Origin: Bacteroidia bacterium
GTDB lineage: Bacteria > Bacteroidota > Bacteroidia > Cytophagales > Cyclobacteriaceae
NCBI GenBank assembly: GCA_030426345.1
Contig: JAUHYU010000048.1
Span: 1 to 38,688 of the forward strand
Direction: 5' to 3'
Length of the DNA stretch: 38,688 bases
Shown: one piece after another, positions 1-8,967 of the stretch
Layout: the number at the start of each line of letters is the position of its first letter
How positions within the stretch are numbered: the stretch's first letter is position 1
Made by a program: the position numbers and the translations under genes
Notes under the pieces: generated by a model
What the model saw: the letters and a program-made list of their open reading frames with translations, nothing else
Told to the model about the DNA's origin: nothing
The model's database searches: none

Positions 1-1
1 T

Positions 2-463
2 CATTTCTTTGGCGGATGCAAAGCCGAAAGTGGTATGCCGATCCATAAAAGTGACCATCATCAAACCAACAATGTGGAGATTGCCGCGCTATGCGCTCCG
101 CGTCCGATGCTCATCATTTCTGATGGCATGGACTGGACCCACAACACACCGACCGTCGAGTATCCTTACATTCAAAAAGTATATGCGCTTTACAATGCCG
201 AGCATCGGGTTGAAAATGTGCATTTGCCCTTGGAAAAACACGATTATGGATATTCAAAGCGGGCGGCGGCGTACAACTTCCTGGCCTATCATCTACAACT
301 GGATATCGATAAAATCCCTTATGCCGATCGATTTATAGAAGATTTTGTCACTGTATTGCCCAATGAAGATTTGAGCATTTTCAATGCAGAAAACCCATTG
401 CCTTCCGATGCGCTCATGGGCAACAAGGCCGTGATGGAGTATCTTGGTTTTGGTGATTATTAA
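2..463 (+). CDS. C-terminal part of an acetyl-xylan-esterase-like alpha/beta hydrolase (5' end outside window)
   Basis: The open frame enters from the left edge with no start and ends at the TAA at 461-463, so only about 153 C-terminal residues are visible. They contain a strand-like segment rich in hydrophobics ([15 protein letters not shown]), where the Asp would be the acid of a Ser-Asp-His triad, and a later [10 protein letters not shown] segment whose His fits the catalytic base. These two segments and their spacing resemble the large secreted esterases (acetyl xylan esterase / dienelactone hydrolase-like) found in Bacteroidota glycan loci. The nucleophile serine lies outside the window. 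The function is inferred from this tail only. A secreted propeller-like gene follows about 200 bases downstream on the same strand, so the two may be co-transcribed. Confidence 0.6.
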   Translation, partial: HFFGGCKAESGMPIHKSDHHQTNNVEIAALCAPRPMLIISDGMDWTHNTPTVEYPYIQKVYALYNAEHRVENVHLPLEKHDYGYSKRAAAYNFLAYHLQLDIDKIPYADRFIEDFVTVLPNEDLSIFNAENPLPSDALMGNKAVMEYLGFGDY

Positions 464-531
464 AATAGAATGTCCTACTTCAGATTTAATGGATATGGAA
501 AAACATCACAAAAAGGCTGATTCGTACCATT

Positions 532-549
532 CCCCCTTTGAAAAGGGGG
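532..549. repeat. C-rich/G-rich hairpin element followed by a second G run
   Basis: CCCCCTTT at 532-539 is followed by its reverse complement AAAGGGGG at 542-549, and then by TTAGGGGGATT at 550-560, which can pair alternatively with the upstream ATTCCCCC. From memory, short elements of this C5-T-A-G5 design are dispersed in many copies in Bacteroidota and cyanobacterial genomes. Here only one copy is seen, just upstream of the secreted-protein gene. There is no T tract on the + strand, so it does not look like a standard terminator. Confidence 0.5.
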
Positions 550-662
550 TTAGGGGGATTGACATCCAAAATCATTCATTTACAAACGGCCCCTTTTATA
601 AGTATGTCATGAACCTCATTGAAAAATTGCTGAAACTGACGCTCAAAAAGCCCCTAAAATCC

Positions 663-1652
663 ATGAATAGCCGGCTAGCTGCCATGGGTTTTATAGCCTT
701 TTGCTTTCTGGCTTCGGATGTTTCTGGGCAAGGGTTGTCTAAGGAATTGATCACTGTGAAGCTGGATTCGTGGCGTTCGGCGACGATTTTCACCCATGCG
801 ATTTGGAAGGATTTGCTTTTTTATGGAGGAGGCTCAGGAAGTGATGGGGGCGATCCGCGGCATGAAATTGAGATCGGTGTTTTTCATCTCGTTTCACCCG
901 ACTCGGGATATCATGATCAGAGAAATCCAATCGTTCGTAGGGCGCAATTCGGGCTCGACCGTCCGGGAAGAGGCATCACGCCGTTGTCGATTTTTGACCG
1001 TGGCGACAGCTTGTTCATGTATTGTACCTCGCGGCCAAACGTGGACCTCAATCCGAGCATAGTCGTGATTTCTGCGAGTGTCGACGACCCTTATGTGTGG
1101 AGTAATTATAAAGTGGTTGTGAATAAATCATTTTCCGGTAAGGAAAACAATCATGGCGCCAGCGCCATTCCTGACCCGGACAATCCTAAAAATCTGCTGC
1201 TGTATTTTGCGGCCTTGTCCAAGGGAGAAGAGTACAGAATCATGCTCGCGACAGTACCGATTTCAGAAATTTCTAATCCAAAGGCTTACACACTTTTGAA
1301 TGATTATGAGCATGCTGTGCTAGAGCGTAATACTGGTAAAACAAATTATCCGTTCGTGAAGTATGACGGCAATACCAAAGAATATCAACTTTGGTATTCG
1401 GGGCATTCTATCGATAATTCGAGAACCAGGTCATCTTATCATTCCAGCTCCAAGCAAAAGAACAGCTTCCAGCCGGCAACCAAAGCTTCCATAAATCCAT
1501 CGGCAGATGCTGCACGTAATGACCATGCCTACGCCACCGGGCCGGAAGTGAACGGTAATTATGTTTATTACTCTGGAAGAAAGGAAGGAAACGGAGATTA
1601 TCGTTCGATTTTTTGTATTGAGATGACAAGCCTAAATGCCACAAAAGACTAA
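663..1652 (+). CDS. secreted protein of unknown function, possibly beta-propeller
   Basis: The frame is open from 444, but the part before about 609 overlaps the upstream gene and the C/G-rich repeat and is probably not translated. I chose ATG 663 because it gives a clean signal peptide (MNSRLAAMGFIAFCFLASDV, cleavage near SGQG). ATG 609 would add 18 basic/hydrophobic residues. The mature protein of about 305 residues has repeated short beta-strand-like blocks (LFYGGGSGS, SLFMYCTS, NLLLYFAALS, EYQLWYSG, NYVYYSGR) of the kind seen in GH43/GH32-like five-bladed propellers. I see no convincing catalytic triad and do not assign a family. The chosen start codon lies inside a copy of the AAAATCCATGAA motif described in the findings. 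Confidence 0.6.
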   Translation: MNSRLAAMGFIAFCFLASDVSGQGLSKELITVKLDSWRSATIFTHAIWKDLLFYGGGSGSDGGDPRHEIEIGVFHLVSPDSGYHDQRNPIVRRAQFGLDRPGRGITPLSIFDRGDSLFMYCTSRPNVDLNPSIVVISASVDDPYVWSNYKVVVNKSFSGKENNHGASAIPDPDNPKNLLLYFAALSKGEEYRIMLATVPISEISNPKAYTLLNDYEHAVLERNTGKTNYPFVKYDGNTKEYQLWYSGHSIDNSRTRSSYHSSSKQKNSFQPATKASINPSADAARNDHAYATGPEVNGNYVYYSGRKEGNGDYRSIFCIEMTSLNATKD

Positions 1653-1798
1653 CATTTGATAAAATGGGTTTCTATTTTTGCGATGAAAGCAGAATCCAAG
1701 AAAAAATCGTGAACCTTATTCAGAGGGAAGATAACCTCATAATGTTTTTTTCAGAATTGATAAATCTGGGTTGTTACCGTTTCTGTTACCGATAACAA

Positions 1799-1830
1799 TA
1801 AAAAAGCCCTTCAGATTGTCTGAAGGGCTT
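1799..1830 (-). terminator. Rho-independent terminator of the initiator tRNA gene
   Basis: AAGCCCTTCAGA (1804-1815) and TCTGAAGGGCTT (1819-1830) form a perfect 12-bp stem with a 3-base loop. On the minus strand the stem is followed by a run of T (AAAAAA at 1799-1805 on the plus strand). It lies a few bases past the 3' end of the tRNA. Confidence 0.85.
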
Positions 1831-1836
1831 GCTTCG

Positions 1837-1909
<73 letters not shown>

Positions 1910-2107
1910 ATATAATTGGAGTGCAAAGGTAATAATTACTTGTTAAAATTCAATTCTCCTTGTGTGTTTTATTAAAAATAAATTGAGAAGAAATTCTAAA
2001 TATCTGTATGTCAGCACAGTAAAAAGTAGAAAAATATCAGGTTTCAAGGCTTATTCAAGTTATTATCTCTTTTATGGATTTTAGCCCTATTTTTACGTGA
2101 AAAAAGC

Positions 2108-2980
2108 ATGACAAACAAAGCGGGGTTCGTAAGTATTATTGGGAAACCTAATGTTGGGAAATCGACTTTGATGAATCAACTTGTTGGTGAAAAACTATCC
2201 ATAATTACCTCGAAGGCGCAGACTACACGCCACAGGATTATGGGGATTTTAAGTGGAGAGGATTTTCAGATAGTATATTCTGATACCCCGGGAATCCTTA
2301 ATCCACAATATGAATTGCACAAATCCATGATGCGTTTTGTAAGCAGTTCACTTGAAGATGCCGACCTGATTCTGTTTGTGACTGATCTTTTTGAAAAGTA
2401 CGAAGACGATGCTATGATCAATCGGTTGATTGCCGCGGATGTTCCGATCATCTTGGTGATGAATAAAATTGACCTGGCCAAAGGCAGTCAGGCTATGGAT
2501 AAGCTGGAATACTGGAAAGAAATAATCAAAACTGAAAATAGCATATTGATATCTGCTCTGACAGGTCATGGAATTGAAGGCCTTTTTGATCAGATTCTGC
2601 AACAGTTGCCTGAGCATCCTGCGTATTTTCCTACGGATGAATACACTGATAAACCAGAACGTTTTTTTGTTTCAGAAATAGTCAGGGAAAAATTATTTTT
2701 ACACTATAAAAAGGAAGTTCCGTATAGTTGCGAAGTAGAAGTAACGGAGTTTAAGGAAGATGAGAAAATCATCCGAATCCGTGTAACGATCAATGTGGAG
2801 CGCAAGAGTCAGCGTGCTATTTTACTTGGACACAAAGGTGAGCGGATTAAAAAAGTAGGAACAGAGGCACGATTAGATATGGAGAAGTTTTTTGGCAAAA
2901 AAGTGTTTTTGGAACAGTTTATTAAAGTAGAACCTGACTGGCGAAAAAAGAGCATTAAGCTAAAAGGGTTTGGATATTAA
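2108..2980 (+). CDS. era: GTPase Era
   Basis: 290 residues, the usual Era length. The G domain shows G1 GKPNVGKST (12-20), the switch threonines TT at 39-40, G3 DTPG (59-62), G4 NKID (119-122) and G5 ISALTGHG near 154. A C-terminal KH domain follows, with the GHKGERIKK loop near 236-245 that binds the 3' end of 16S rRNA. Era couples GTP hydrolysis to 30S subunit maturation at the ribosome and inner membrane. The start ATG 2108 sits after an A-rich stretch typical of Bacteroidota leaders. dgt starts 26 bases after the stop, so the two are probably one transcription unit. Confidence 0.96.
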   Translation: MTNKAGFVSIIGKPNVGKSTLMNQLVGEKLSIITSKAQTTRHRIMGILSGEDFQIVYSDTPGILNPQYELHKSMMRFVSSSLEDADLILFVTDLFEKYEDDAMINRLIAADVPIILVMNKIDLAKGSQAMDKLEYWKEIIKTENSILISALTGHGIEGLFDQILQQLPEHPAYFPTDEYTDKPERFFVSEIVREKLFLHYKKEVPYSCEVEVTEFKEDEKIIRIRVTINVERKSQRAILLGHKGERIKKVGTEARLDMEKFFGKKVFLEQFIKVEPDWRKKSIKLKGFGY

Positions 2981-3006
2981 TTTTCAGAATTGAATTTATT
3001 TTTTGT

Positions 3007-4353
3007 ATGCATTGGAAACAACTTTTAAGCGAACAGCGGTCAGGCGAAAGTAAAAAGGATCGGAACGGGCAGCGGAGTAAATTTGAGCAGGATTACGACA
3101 GAATCATTTTTAGCCATCCGTTTAGAATGCTTCAGGATAAGACTCAGGTTTTTCCATTGCCAAAGCAGGATTTTGTACATACGAGACTCACACATAGTTT
3201 GGAGGTGGCGAGTGTTGGGAGATCTTTGGGTAAACTCGCTGGTGAAAAAATTTTAAAAAAACAGCCCAAAATTGCAGAGGAGGGCTTTTCATCTTCAGAT
3301 TTTGGAGCTATTGTTTCAGCCGCCTCTTTGATGCACGACATGGGAAACCCACCCTTTGGGCATGCCGGGGAAAGTGCAATTTCTGAATACTTTAAAAAAC
3401 CGGAAACAGTAAAATCCATTAAGCACTTAGTAACTGAAAAGGAATGGGCCGATCTTATAAATTTTGAAGGAAATGCGCAAGGGTTTAGATTGGTGAATAA
3501 ACAGAATTACCAAGGACTAAAATTGACTTTTGCCACGCTTGGTGCCTTTACCAAGTATCCCCGTGAAGCACATGTTGGTAAGGTAGATTCACAAAGAAAA
3601 AGCCAGAAAAAATATGGTTTTTTGCAATCAAACAAAACGGTATTTCAAGAGCTTGCTCATGAAATGGGCTTGGTGGACTTGGGCAATGCAGCAGATGCTG
3701 TGTGGTGTCGGCATCCGCTGGCTTTTTTGGTGGAGGCAGCTGATGATATCTGTTACAGTATCATTGATTTGGAGGATGGCACCAATCTCGGATTGGTTTC
3801 TTTGGAAGAAACAAAATCTTTGTTGGTCGAAATCATCGGGGAGGCTTTTCAAGAAGAAAAGTATCTTAAAATCCATAGCGTGAAAGAACGGGTGAGCGTG
3901 CTGCGTGCAATGGCGATTTCAAAATTGATTCAACAATGTGTGGAGATTTTTGTAAAGAATGAAGAGGCATTGCTCGATGGCTCTTTTGATATAGCGCTGA
4001 CAGAGCTGATACCTTCCGCAGCAGCATTGAAAAATATACAATCTATTTCTTTCAAAAAGATATATAAATCGAGATCCGTGATTGAGCGAGAGATAACCGG
4101 ATTTGAAGTGCTGAATGGAATTTTGCAGGCTTTTGTTCCAGCACTGTTGCAGTCGCAATCTGCACAAAAATTAAGTTGGCACCATGGCAGTTTGTTGCGA
4201 TTGATTCCTGAAGATTACCTACACGAGTTTGATACCTCAGAAAACATCTATGAATCCATGCTGGTATTACTCGACTTCGTTTCAGGGATGACAGATTCCC
4301 ACGCCCTTTCTTTGTATAGGAATATCAAAGGGATTGCTCTGCCAGGGATGTGA
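3007..4353 (+). CDS. dgt: deoxyguanosinetriphosphate triphosphohydrolase (dGTPase)
   Basis: 448 residues of an HD-superfamily triphosphohydrolase that splits dGTP into deoxyguanosine and tripolyphosphate. Visible family signatures are the N-terminal DRIIFSHPFRMLQDKTQV (31-48), THSLEVA with the first metal His (H63), the HD pair in LMHDMGNPPFGHAGE (H110-D111), and the later ADDICYSIIDLEDG segment near 246 that supplies the last metal Asp. The length fits the dGTPase type found in Bacteroidota. The gene follows era directly. The last 120 residues form the less conserved helical C-terminal part. Substrate specificity is taken from the family. Confidence 0.93.
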   Translation: MHWKQLLSEQRSGESKKDRNGQRSKFEQDYDRIIFSHPFRMLQDKTQVFPLPKQDFVHTRLTHSLEVASVGRSLGKLAGEKILKKQPKIAEEGFSSSDFGAIVSAASLMHDMGNPPFGHAGESAISEYFKKPETVKSIKHLVTEKEWADLINFEGNAQGFRLVNKQNYQGLKLTFATLGAFTKYPREAHVGKVDSQRKSQKKYGFLQSNKTVFQELAHEMGLVDLGNAADAVWCRHPLAFLVEAADDICYSIIDLEDGTNLGLVSLEETKSLLVEIIGEAFQEEKYLKIHSVKERVSVLRAMAISKLIQQCVEIFVKNEEALLDGSFDIALTELIPSAAALKNIQSISFKKIYKSRSVIEREITGFEVLNGILQAFVPALLQSQSAQKLSWHHGSLLRLIPEDYLHEFDTSENIYESMLVLLDFVSGMTDSHALSLYRNIKGIALPGM

Positions 4354-4471
4354 TGGAAAGTTGAGAATGGTGTTATCGGCGAATCAAGGACAAAATCTTT
4401 GCTACTACGATTCAGATATTTGTATCAAAATGCTACATTGGATATTATTTTATAGCTAAAAAGTATTTATC

Positions 4472-4890
4472 GTGAGAGAGGCAATGTTGATCGTTCATTT
4501 TATTGGTTTGGCCATGGGTATTGGGACAAGCTTTGCGTTTTTGTTTCTTGGAATAGCAAGTTCCAAAATGGAACAAAATGAGGGACAGAAATTTACATTA
4601 AATACTTTTGCATTAGCTAAGATGGGTCATGTCGGATTGGCTCTGTTGATTATTTCAGGAGGTTACCTGATGACCCCTTACTGGGAAAGTTTGGCCAATA
4701 CACCCTTGTAATAACAAAATTGGCATTGGTACTGGTTTTAGGGGCACTTATAGGAATAATTGGTTCGAATGTGAAGAAAGCCAAAAAAGGCAACGCAGAA
4801 ACCCATCTTAAAAAAATCAAACCACTTGGTAGCTTGGCTTTATTCATAGGTTTAGCAATTGTGATTTTGGCTGTTTTTATATTCCAATAA
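4472..4890 (+). pseudogene. small integral membrane protein gene, interrupted by a frameshift
   Basis: The first part runs from GTG 4472 (or ATG 4484) to TAA 4709-4711 and encodes about 79 residues with a hydrophobic segment near the start and another near 50-66. Immediately after, in the frame beginning at 4708 (GTA ATA ACA AAA), a second stretch runs to TAA 4888-4890. It reads as a continuation: a hydrophobic helix (LALVLVLGALIGIIG), a basic loop (NVKKAKKGN...KKIKP) and a last helix (GSLALFIGLAIVILAVFIF). Joined by a -1 shift at about 4708, the two give one four-helix membrane protein of about 139 residues. Either one base is missing here (assembly error) or the gene is broken. I do not assign a named family. 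Confidence 0.7.
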
Positions 4891-5162
4891 TCATATCATC
4901 AATAATCGCTACATCGCAATCAAATCTGATCCCTCGTTGGAGGTACTCGGGTTTGATTTAAGGGAAACAGATATATAAGGCCTTTCCTTATGCTAGAAAT
5001 ATCAGGTAGTTCGTTTGCTAGTGATATAAAGAAACCGATTAGTAGGTTTTGAGAAATCATAGGTAAGAAAGCCTGTTTTTTCCATGACTTTGCTCTGAAT
5101 ATATTTTTGAGAAGTTCATGGATTTTGTATAACTTGAAGACTATTCCCAAAATACTACTCCC

Positions 5163-5621
5163 ATGGCAAATTTTAATATTTCCGTAAATGGTAAAAAGCA
5201 TGAAGTCGATGTCGATCCTGATACTCCGGTACTATGGGTTCTGAGGGATAACCTTGATCTGGTCGGCACAAAATATGGATGTGGAATTGCCCAATGCGGT
5301 GCTTGCACTGTTCATATTGATGGTGTAGCCGTTCGATCTTGTTCTATACCGGTTGCGTCAGTAGGAAAAAAGAAGATCACGACTATTGAAGGCCTTTCAG
5401 AAGATGGAACACATCCGGTACAGGAGGCTTGGAAAAAAGAAGATGTACCACAATGTGGCTATTGCCAGGCAGGGCAAATCATGAATGCAGCTTCATTGCT
5501 GGCAAAAAATGCATCTCCGTCAGATGATGAAATTCAAGAAGCCATGAATGGCAATATTTGTCGCTGTGCTACTTATCTGAAAATCCATGCGGCTGTCAAA
5601 ACCGCTTCTTCTTTATTGTAA
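5163..5621 (+). CDS. (2Fe-2S)-binding subunit of a molybdenum hydroxylase (IorA-like)
   Basis: 152 residues, the normal length for the small ferredoxin subunit of xanthine-dehydrogenase-family enzymes. The first plant-type cluster is held by C40, C45, C48 (YGCGIAQCGACTV) and C60. The second, closer to the cofactor, is held by CGYC near 98-101 and CRC near 133-135 (NGNICRCATY). It passes electrons from the molybdopterin subunit to an acceptor. The catalytic subunit starts 23 bases downstream, so this is a two-gene operon. No FAD subunit is present, as expected for the isoquinoline 1-oxidoreductase/aldehyde dehydrogenase branch. The true substrate is unknown. Confidence 0.9.
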   Translation: MANFNISVNGKKHEVDVDPDTPVLWVLRDNLDLVGTKYGCGIAQCGACTVHIDGVAVRSCSIPVASVGKKKITTIEGLSEDGTHPVQEAWKKEDVPQCGYCQAGQIMNAASLLAKNASPSDDEIQEAMNGNICRCATYLKIHAAVKTASSLL

Positions 5622-5644
5622 CCCACTCCTAAAAGCTTCAAGCC

Positions 5645-7786
5645 ATGTCACTCATAGAAACAAAACAAAATCGTCGTTCATTTATAAAAGTTGCCACAGC
5701 TACAGGTGGAGGGTTCGTTTTGGGTTTCAACTGGCTGGCGTCATGCACTCCAGATAAAACCATTAAAGAAATTCCATCAGAGTGGGTTGATATCAACGCA
5801 TTTTTAAAAATTGCAGAAAACGGTTTAGTGACGATTATGTCTCCGAATCCTGAAATTGGGCAAAATGTAAAAACCGCCATGCCCATGATTGTGGCCGAGG
5901 AACTGGATGTGAATTGGGAGGATGTGATGGTAGAACAAGCACCATTGAGCAAAGACTTTTCCCGCCAAGTGGCAGGGGGGAGTCAATCCATTCGATCTTC
6001 GTGGAAAGGATTGCGAACTGCCGGGGCCACCGCACGACAAATGCTCGTAAATGCAGCTGCGGAACAGTGGAAAATGAATGCTTCAGATTGTACCACTTCG
6101 ATGGGAGTGATCAGCAATGCCAATGGAGAAAAAATAACTTACGGGGAAATAGCCTCTATGGCCGCCTTACAAGCAGTACCTGAAGATGTAAAATTAAAAG
6201 AGCCCAAGAATTTTACAATCATTGGTACTGGTCGAGGTAATGTTGACATAGACAAGATTATTACCGGAAAACCACTTTTTGGGTTGGATTACAAGGTGGA
6301 GGGTATGAAGTATGCAGTGGCGCTGCGACCTCCCGCTTTTGGTCAAAAGTTAAAATCTTTTGACGATACAGAAGCTAGAAACATAAATGGAGTGAGCGAT
6401 GTAATTCGCTATGGTGATAAAATCGCCGTGTTGGCAAACTCTACCTGGGCTGCTATGAAGGGACAAAAAGCCCTTATTGCAGAATGGGAAGAGGGAGAAA
6501 AGCTTGAAAATTCCATGGATCACGACCATGATTTACATGCATTGTTATATAAAAAATCTGATGAACCTCGCAGCAATGACGGCAATGTAGAAAAGGCCTT
6601 TACGGAAGCTGATAAAGTAATTGAGAAGGTTTATGAAGCCCCATTCTTGCCGCACAACACACTGGAACCACAAAACTTTTTTGCCGATGTAACTCCAGAG
6701 CATGTACGATTGGCTGGGCCGATCCAAACTCCGGCAGGAACCAGATCGCGCATTGCGAAGCTCCTAGATAGAAATGAAGATGATATTTCGCTGGAATTGA
6801 CGAGGATGGGTGGTGGATTTGGAAGAAGACTCTATGGTGATTTCGCTTTGGATGCTGCTGAGATTTCCAGTTTAGCCGGAGTTCCTGTGAAGTTAGTTTA
6901 TTCAAGGGAAGACGACATGACCGCCGGGATTTATCGGCCTGCGTCTAAATATCGGTTTAAGGTTGGGTTTAAAAATGGAAAGCTGACGGCGTATCATCTT
7001 GTTGGAGCTGGGGTAAATACAGGAAATGTCACAAGGGAGAAAAATTTCCCAGCAGGATCAGTACCCAATTATAAAGTAGAATCGCACAAACTAGAAAGTA
7101 ATATTACGATTGGGGCTTGGAGGGCACCCATCACTAATTTTTTGGCTTGTGCCGAACAGAGTTTCGTAGATGAAGTGGCGTATGAAATTGGCATGGATCC
7201 CGTGCAATTTAGACTTGATTTGTTGGATGAAGTGATCAATAACCCGCATGGAGAGTTTGGTTACGAGCCGGAGAAAATGAAGGGAGTCATTAAACTGGCG
7301 GCAGAAAAATCAAATTGGAATCACAATGAAGAAGGTGTGTTCAAGGGATTTAGTGCTTATTATTCCCATAATACATACGTGGCGGAAGTGGCGAAGGTAC
7401 GTTTAGTAGAAGGGCAATTAAAAATTGAAAAGGTGGATTGCGCTGTGGATTGTGGGATTTTGGTAAATCCACTTGGAGCCATCAATCAGATTCAGGGAGG
7501 TATTATTGATGGAATGGGACATGCTTTGTACGGGGATTTGACCTTTAAGGATGGCAAGCCTCAGTCGAGCAATTTTAATAACTACCGATTGATCCGCATG
7601 ATAGAATCCCCGGAGCAAATTGATGTACACTTTGTGGAAAGTGACAATGATCCGACCGGACTTGGTGAGCCATCTTTACCGCCTGCCGGAGGGGCTTTAG
7701 CCAATGCATTATTTGCGGCAACGAATATTAGATTTTATCGTCAGCCTTTTGCCAAGCAATTGGTAGAGATAGAAAAGAATATCTGA
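5645..7786 (+). CDS. molybdopterin-binding catalytic subunit of a molybdenum hydroxylase (IorB-like)
   Basis: 713 residues, the length of IorB-type subunits that lack the FAD and FeS parts. The N-terminus carries a twin-arginine export signal (N-R-R-S-F-I-K at 9-15, followed by a glycine-rich hydrophobic segment ending WLASC), so the folded heterodimer is probably exported by Tat, with the small subunit carried along. The GGGFGRR loop near 390 and the C-terminal GLGEPSLPPAGGALANA segment, which carries the catalytic Glu, are the Mo-cofactor signatures of the xanthine dehydrogenase family. It hydroxylates an aldehyde or N-heterocycle next to the hetero atom. Which substrate is used cannot be read from sequence. 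Confidence 0.88.
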   Translation: MSLIETKQNRRSFIKVATATGGGFVLGFNWLASCTPDKTIKEIPSEWVDINAFLKIAENGLVTIMSPNPEIGQNVKTAMPMIVAEELDVNWEDVMVEQAPLSKDFSRQVAGGSQSIRSSWKGLRTAGATARQMLVNAAAEQWKMNASDCTTSMGVISNANGEKITYGEIASMAALQAVPEDVKLKEPKNFTIIGTGRGNVDIDKIITGKPLFGLDYKVEGMKYAVALRPPAFGQKLKSFDDTEARNINGVSDVIRYGDKIAVLANSTWAAMKGQKALIAEWEEGEKLENSMDHDHDLHALLYKKSDEPRSNDGNVEKAFTEADKVIEKVYEAPFLPHNTLEPQNFFADVTPEHVRLAGPIQTPAGTRSRIAKLLDRNEDDISLELTRMGGGFGRRLYGDFALDAAEISSLAGVPVKLVYSREDDMTAGIYRPASKYRFKVGFKNGKLTAYHLVGAGVNTGNVTREKNFPAGSVPNYKVESHKLESNITIGAWRAPITNFLACAEQSFVDEVAYEIGMDPVQFRLDLLDEVINNPHGEFGYEPEKMKGVIKLAAEKSNWNHNEEGVFKGFSAYYSHNTYVAEVAKVRLVEGQLKIEKVDCAVDCGILVNPLGAINQIQGGIIDGMGHALYGDLTFKDGKPQSSNFNNYRLIRMIESPEQIDVHFVESDNDPTGLGEPSLPPAGGALANALFAATNIRFYRQPFAKQLVEIEKNI

Positions 7787-7814
7787 TTTTAGGGCATGGA
7801 AATTTGATGGTTTA

Positions 7815-8264
7815 TTAAACCTTCACAAACCTAAACCTAGCTGTGAGGCCCCAGTTGTTGTTATGCCCTTTAAATTTTTCAGTAATAATAAAACCAGGGC
7901 GCCAGTCAATGCCGATTGTTAATGGGAATTTGAATGAATATTCTACACCAAAATCCCCTGCAATACCAAGTTCGAAGCTGTCTCCAAAATAGAACTCAGG
8001 GCCAATTCCGGGGAAGAATTTCAAACCTTCCGGTCCGCCATCCAAGGCAAATAACCAGTCGAGGTAAGTACCTAATGCGAAATCGTTTTCTACATAAAAT
8101 GTCGTATGAAGCCTCGGAGCTTTCGAAAGCGGAAATGTAGCATCGATCGAAAAATCCCTTCCGAAGCGAACTCCTACTTCCAAGTTGGATTGAGCTTTTG
8201 ATTCTGAAAATATCACTAGGATTAGAATCAAACCTAATCCGATAATTTTTGAAATTGTATTCAT
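7815..8264 (-). CDS. small outer-membrane-like protein, paralogue 1
   Basis: 149 residues with a signal peptide (first about 24 residues, ending ESKAQS) and then alternating beta segments ending in an aromatic/basic C-terminus (NNWGLTARFRFVKV), as in small outer-membrane beta barrels. It closely matches the neighbouring protein at 8289-8765 throughout (EVGVRFGRDFSIDATFPLSK versus EAGIRFGDVFSFDATIPLAT; both have LDGGPxGLKFxPGxGPEFYFG and PLTIGxDWRPGFxIT). It lies 24 bases downstream of that gene on the same strand, so the pair is a tandem duplication in one operon. Function unknown. Confidence 0.8.
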   Translation of the reverse strand: MNTISKIIGLGLILILVIFSESKAQSNLEVGVRFGRDFSIDATFPLSKAPRLHTTFYVENDFALGTYLDWLFALDGGPEGLKFFPGIGPEFYFGDSFELGIAGDFGVEYSFKFPLTIGIDWRPGFIITEKFKGHNNNWGLTARFRFVKV

Positions 8265-8288
8265 GGTTTTTAATCTATTTTTTAATGC

Positions 8289-8765
8289 TTATTCTGCTTT
8301 GAACCTGACACCTTCTCCAAACCTAAATCTAGCCGTTAGTCCCCAATTGCCACTATAAAAATCCATTTCGTTGGTTATCATAAATCCCGGCCTCCAGTCG
8401 AGCCCGATTGTCAATGGAAAATCAAACGCATATTCTACGCCAAAATCCCCGGCAACTCCAACATTTAGATCATTGCCAAAATAAAACTCAGGCCCAACAC
8501 CCGGGTAAAATTTCAGCCCATCAGGTCCGCCGTCTAGCGTAAACATCCAATCGAAATAACCGCCCACGGCAAAGTCATGGCCAAAATATGCAGCAGCATG
8601 CAATCTTGGCCTTGTGGCCAGCGGAATCGTGGCATCAAAGGAAAACACATCGCCAAACCTGATGCCTGCTTCCCAATTAGATTGTGCTTTCGCGCTTCCT
8701 GAAATGAATTCCAAGCCTATGATCAGAAGCGAAAGAATTGCGATTCTATATATTTTAGTTTTCAT
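8289..8765 (-). CDS. small outer-membrane-like protein, paralogue 2
   Basis: 158 residues with an N-terminal signal peptide (MKTKIYRIAILSLLIIGLEF, cleavage near SAKAQS) and repeated beta-hairpin-like segments ending WGLTARFRFGEG plus a short tail. It is the upstream member of the tandem pair with 7815-8264. The conserved block LDGGPDGLKFYPGVGPEFYFG suggests the same barrel fold. Its length is close to that of small eight-stranded barrels. Nothing in the sequence reveals a ligand or enzyme activity. Confidence 0.8.
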   Translation of the reverse strand: MKTKIYRIAILSLLIIGLEFISGSAKAQSNWEAGIRFGDVFSFDATIPLATRPRLHAAAYFGHDFAVGGYFDWMFTLDGGPDGLKFYPGVGPEFYFGNDLNVGVAGDFGVEYAFDFPLTIGLDWRPGFMITNEMDFYSGNWGLTARFRFGEGVRFKAE

Positions 8766-8967
8766 ATCTATAGAATGTTTGAATTTGGTGCTGCGAAATT
8801 AGAAAAAGATATTTATAATTTTGAAATGGAGGAATGATAAAATTGACAACTCAATCTCAAGGATTTCATCTTCTTTACGGTCTAAGCAATTTCATGGATA
8901 TTTGGGTCTTTTTACTTTTTAAAATAGATAATTAACTTACACACTTTAAGATAAAAATTGATTTTCT

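Noticed and set aside
444-608. N-terminal extension of the secreted protein gene back to 444
   Set aside because: It overlaps the upstream gene and runs through the C/G-rich repeat; the encoded peptide is polar and the signal peptide would be buried.
1653-1800. Possible small RNA or gene between the secreted-protein gene and the tRNA terminator
   Set aside because: Only a repeated GTTACCG heptamer was seen; no hairpin with T tract on the plus strand and no open frame.
4920-5201. Minus-strand frame of 93 codons
   Set aside because: Overlaps the start of the ferredoxin subunit, no family resemblance, no leader; treated as chance.
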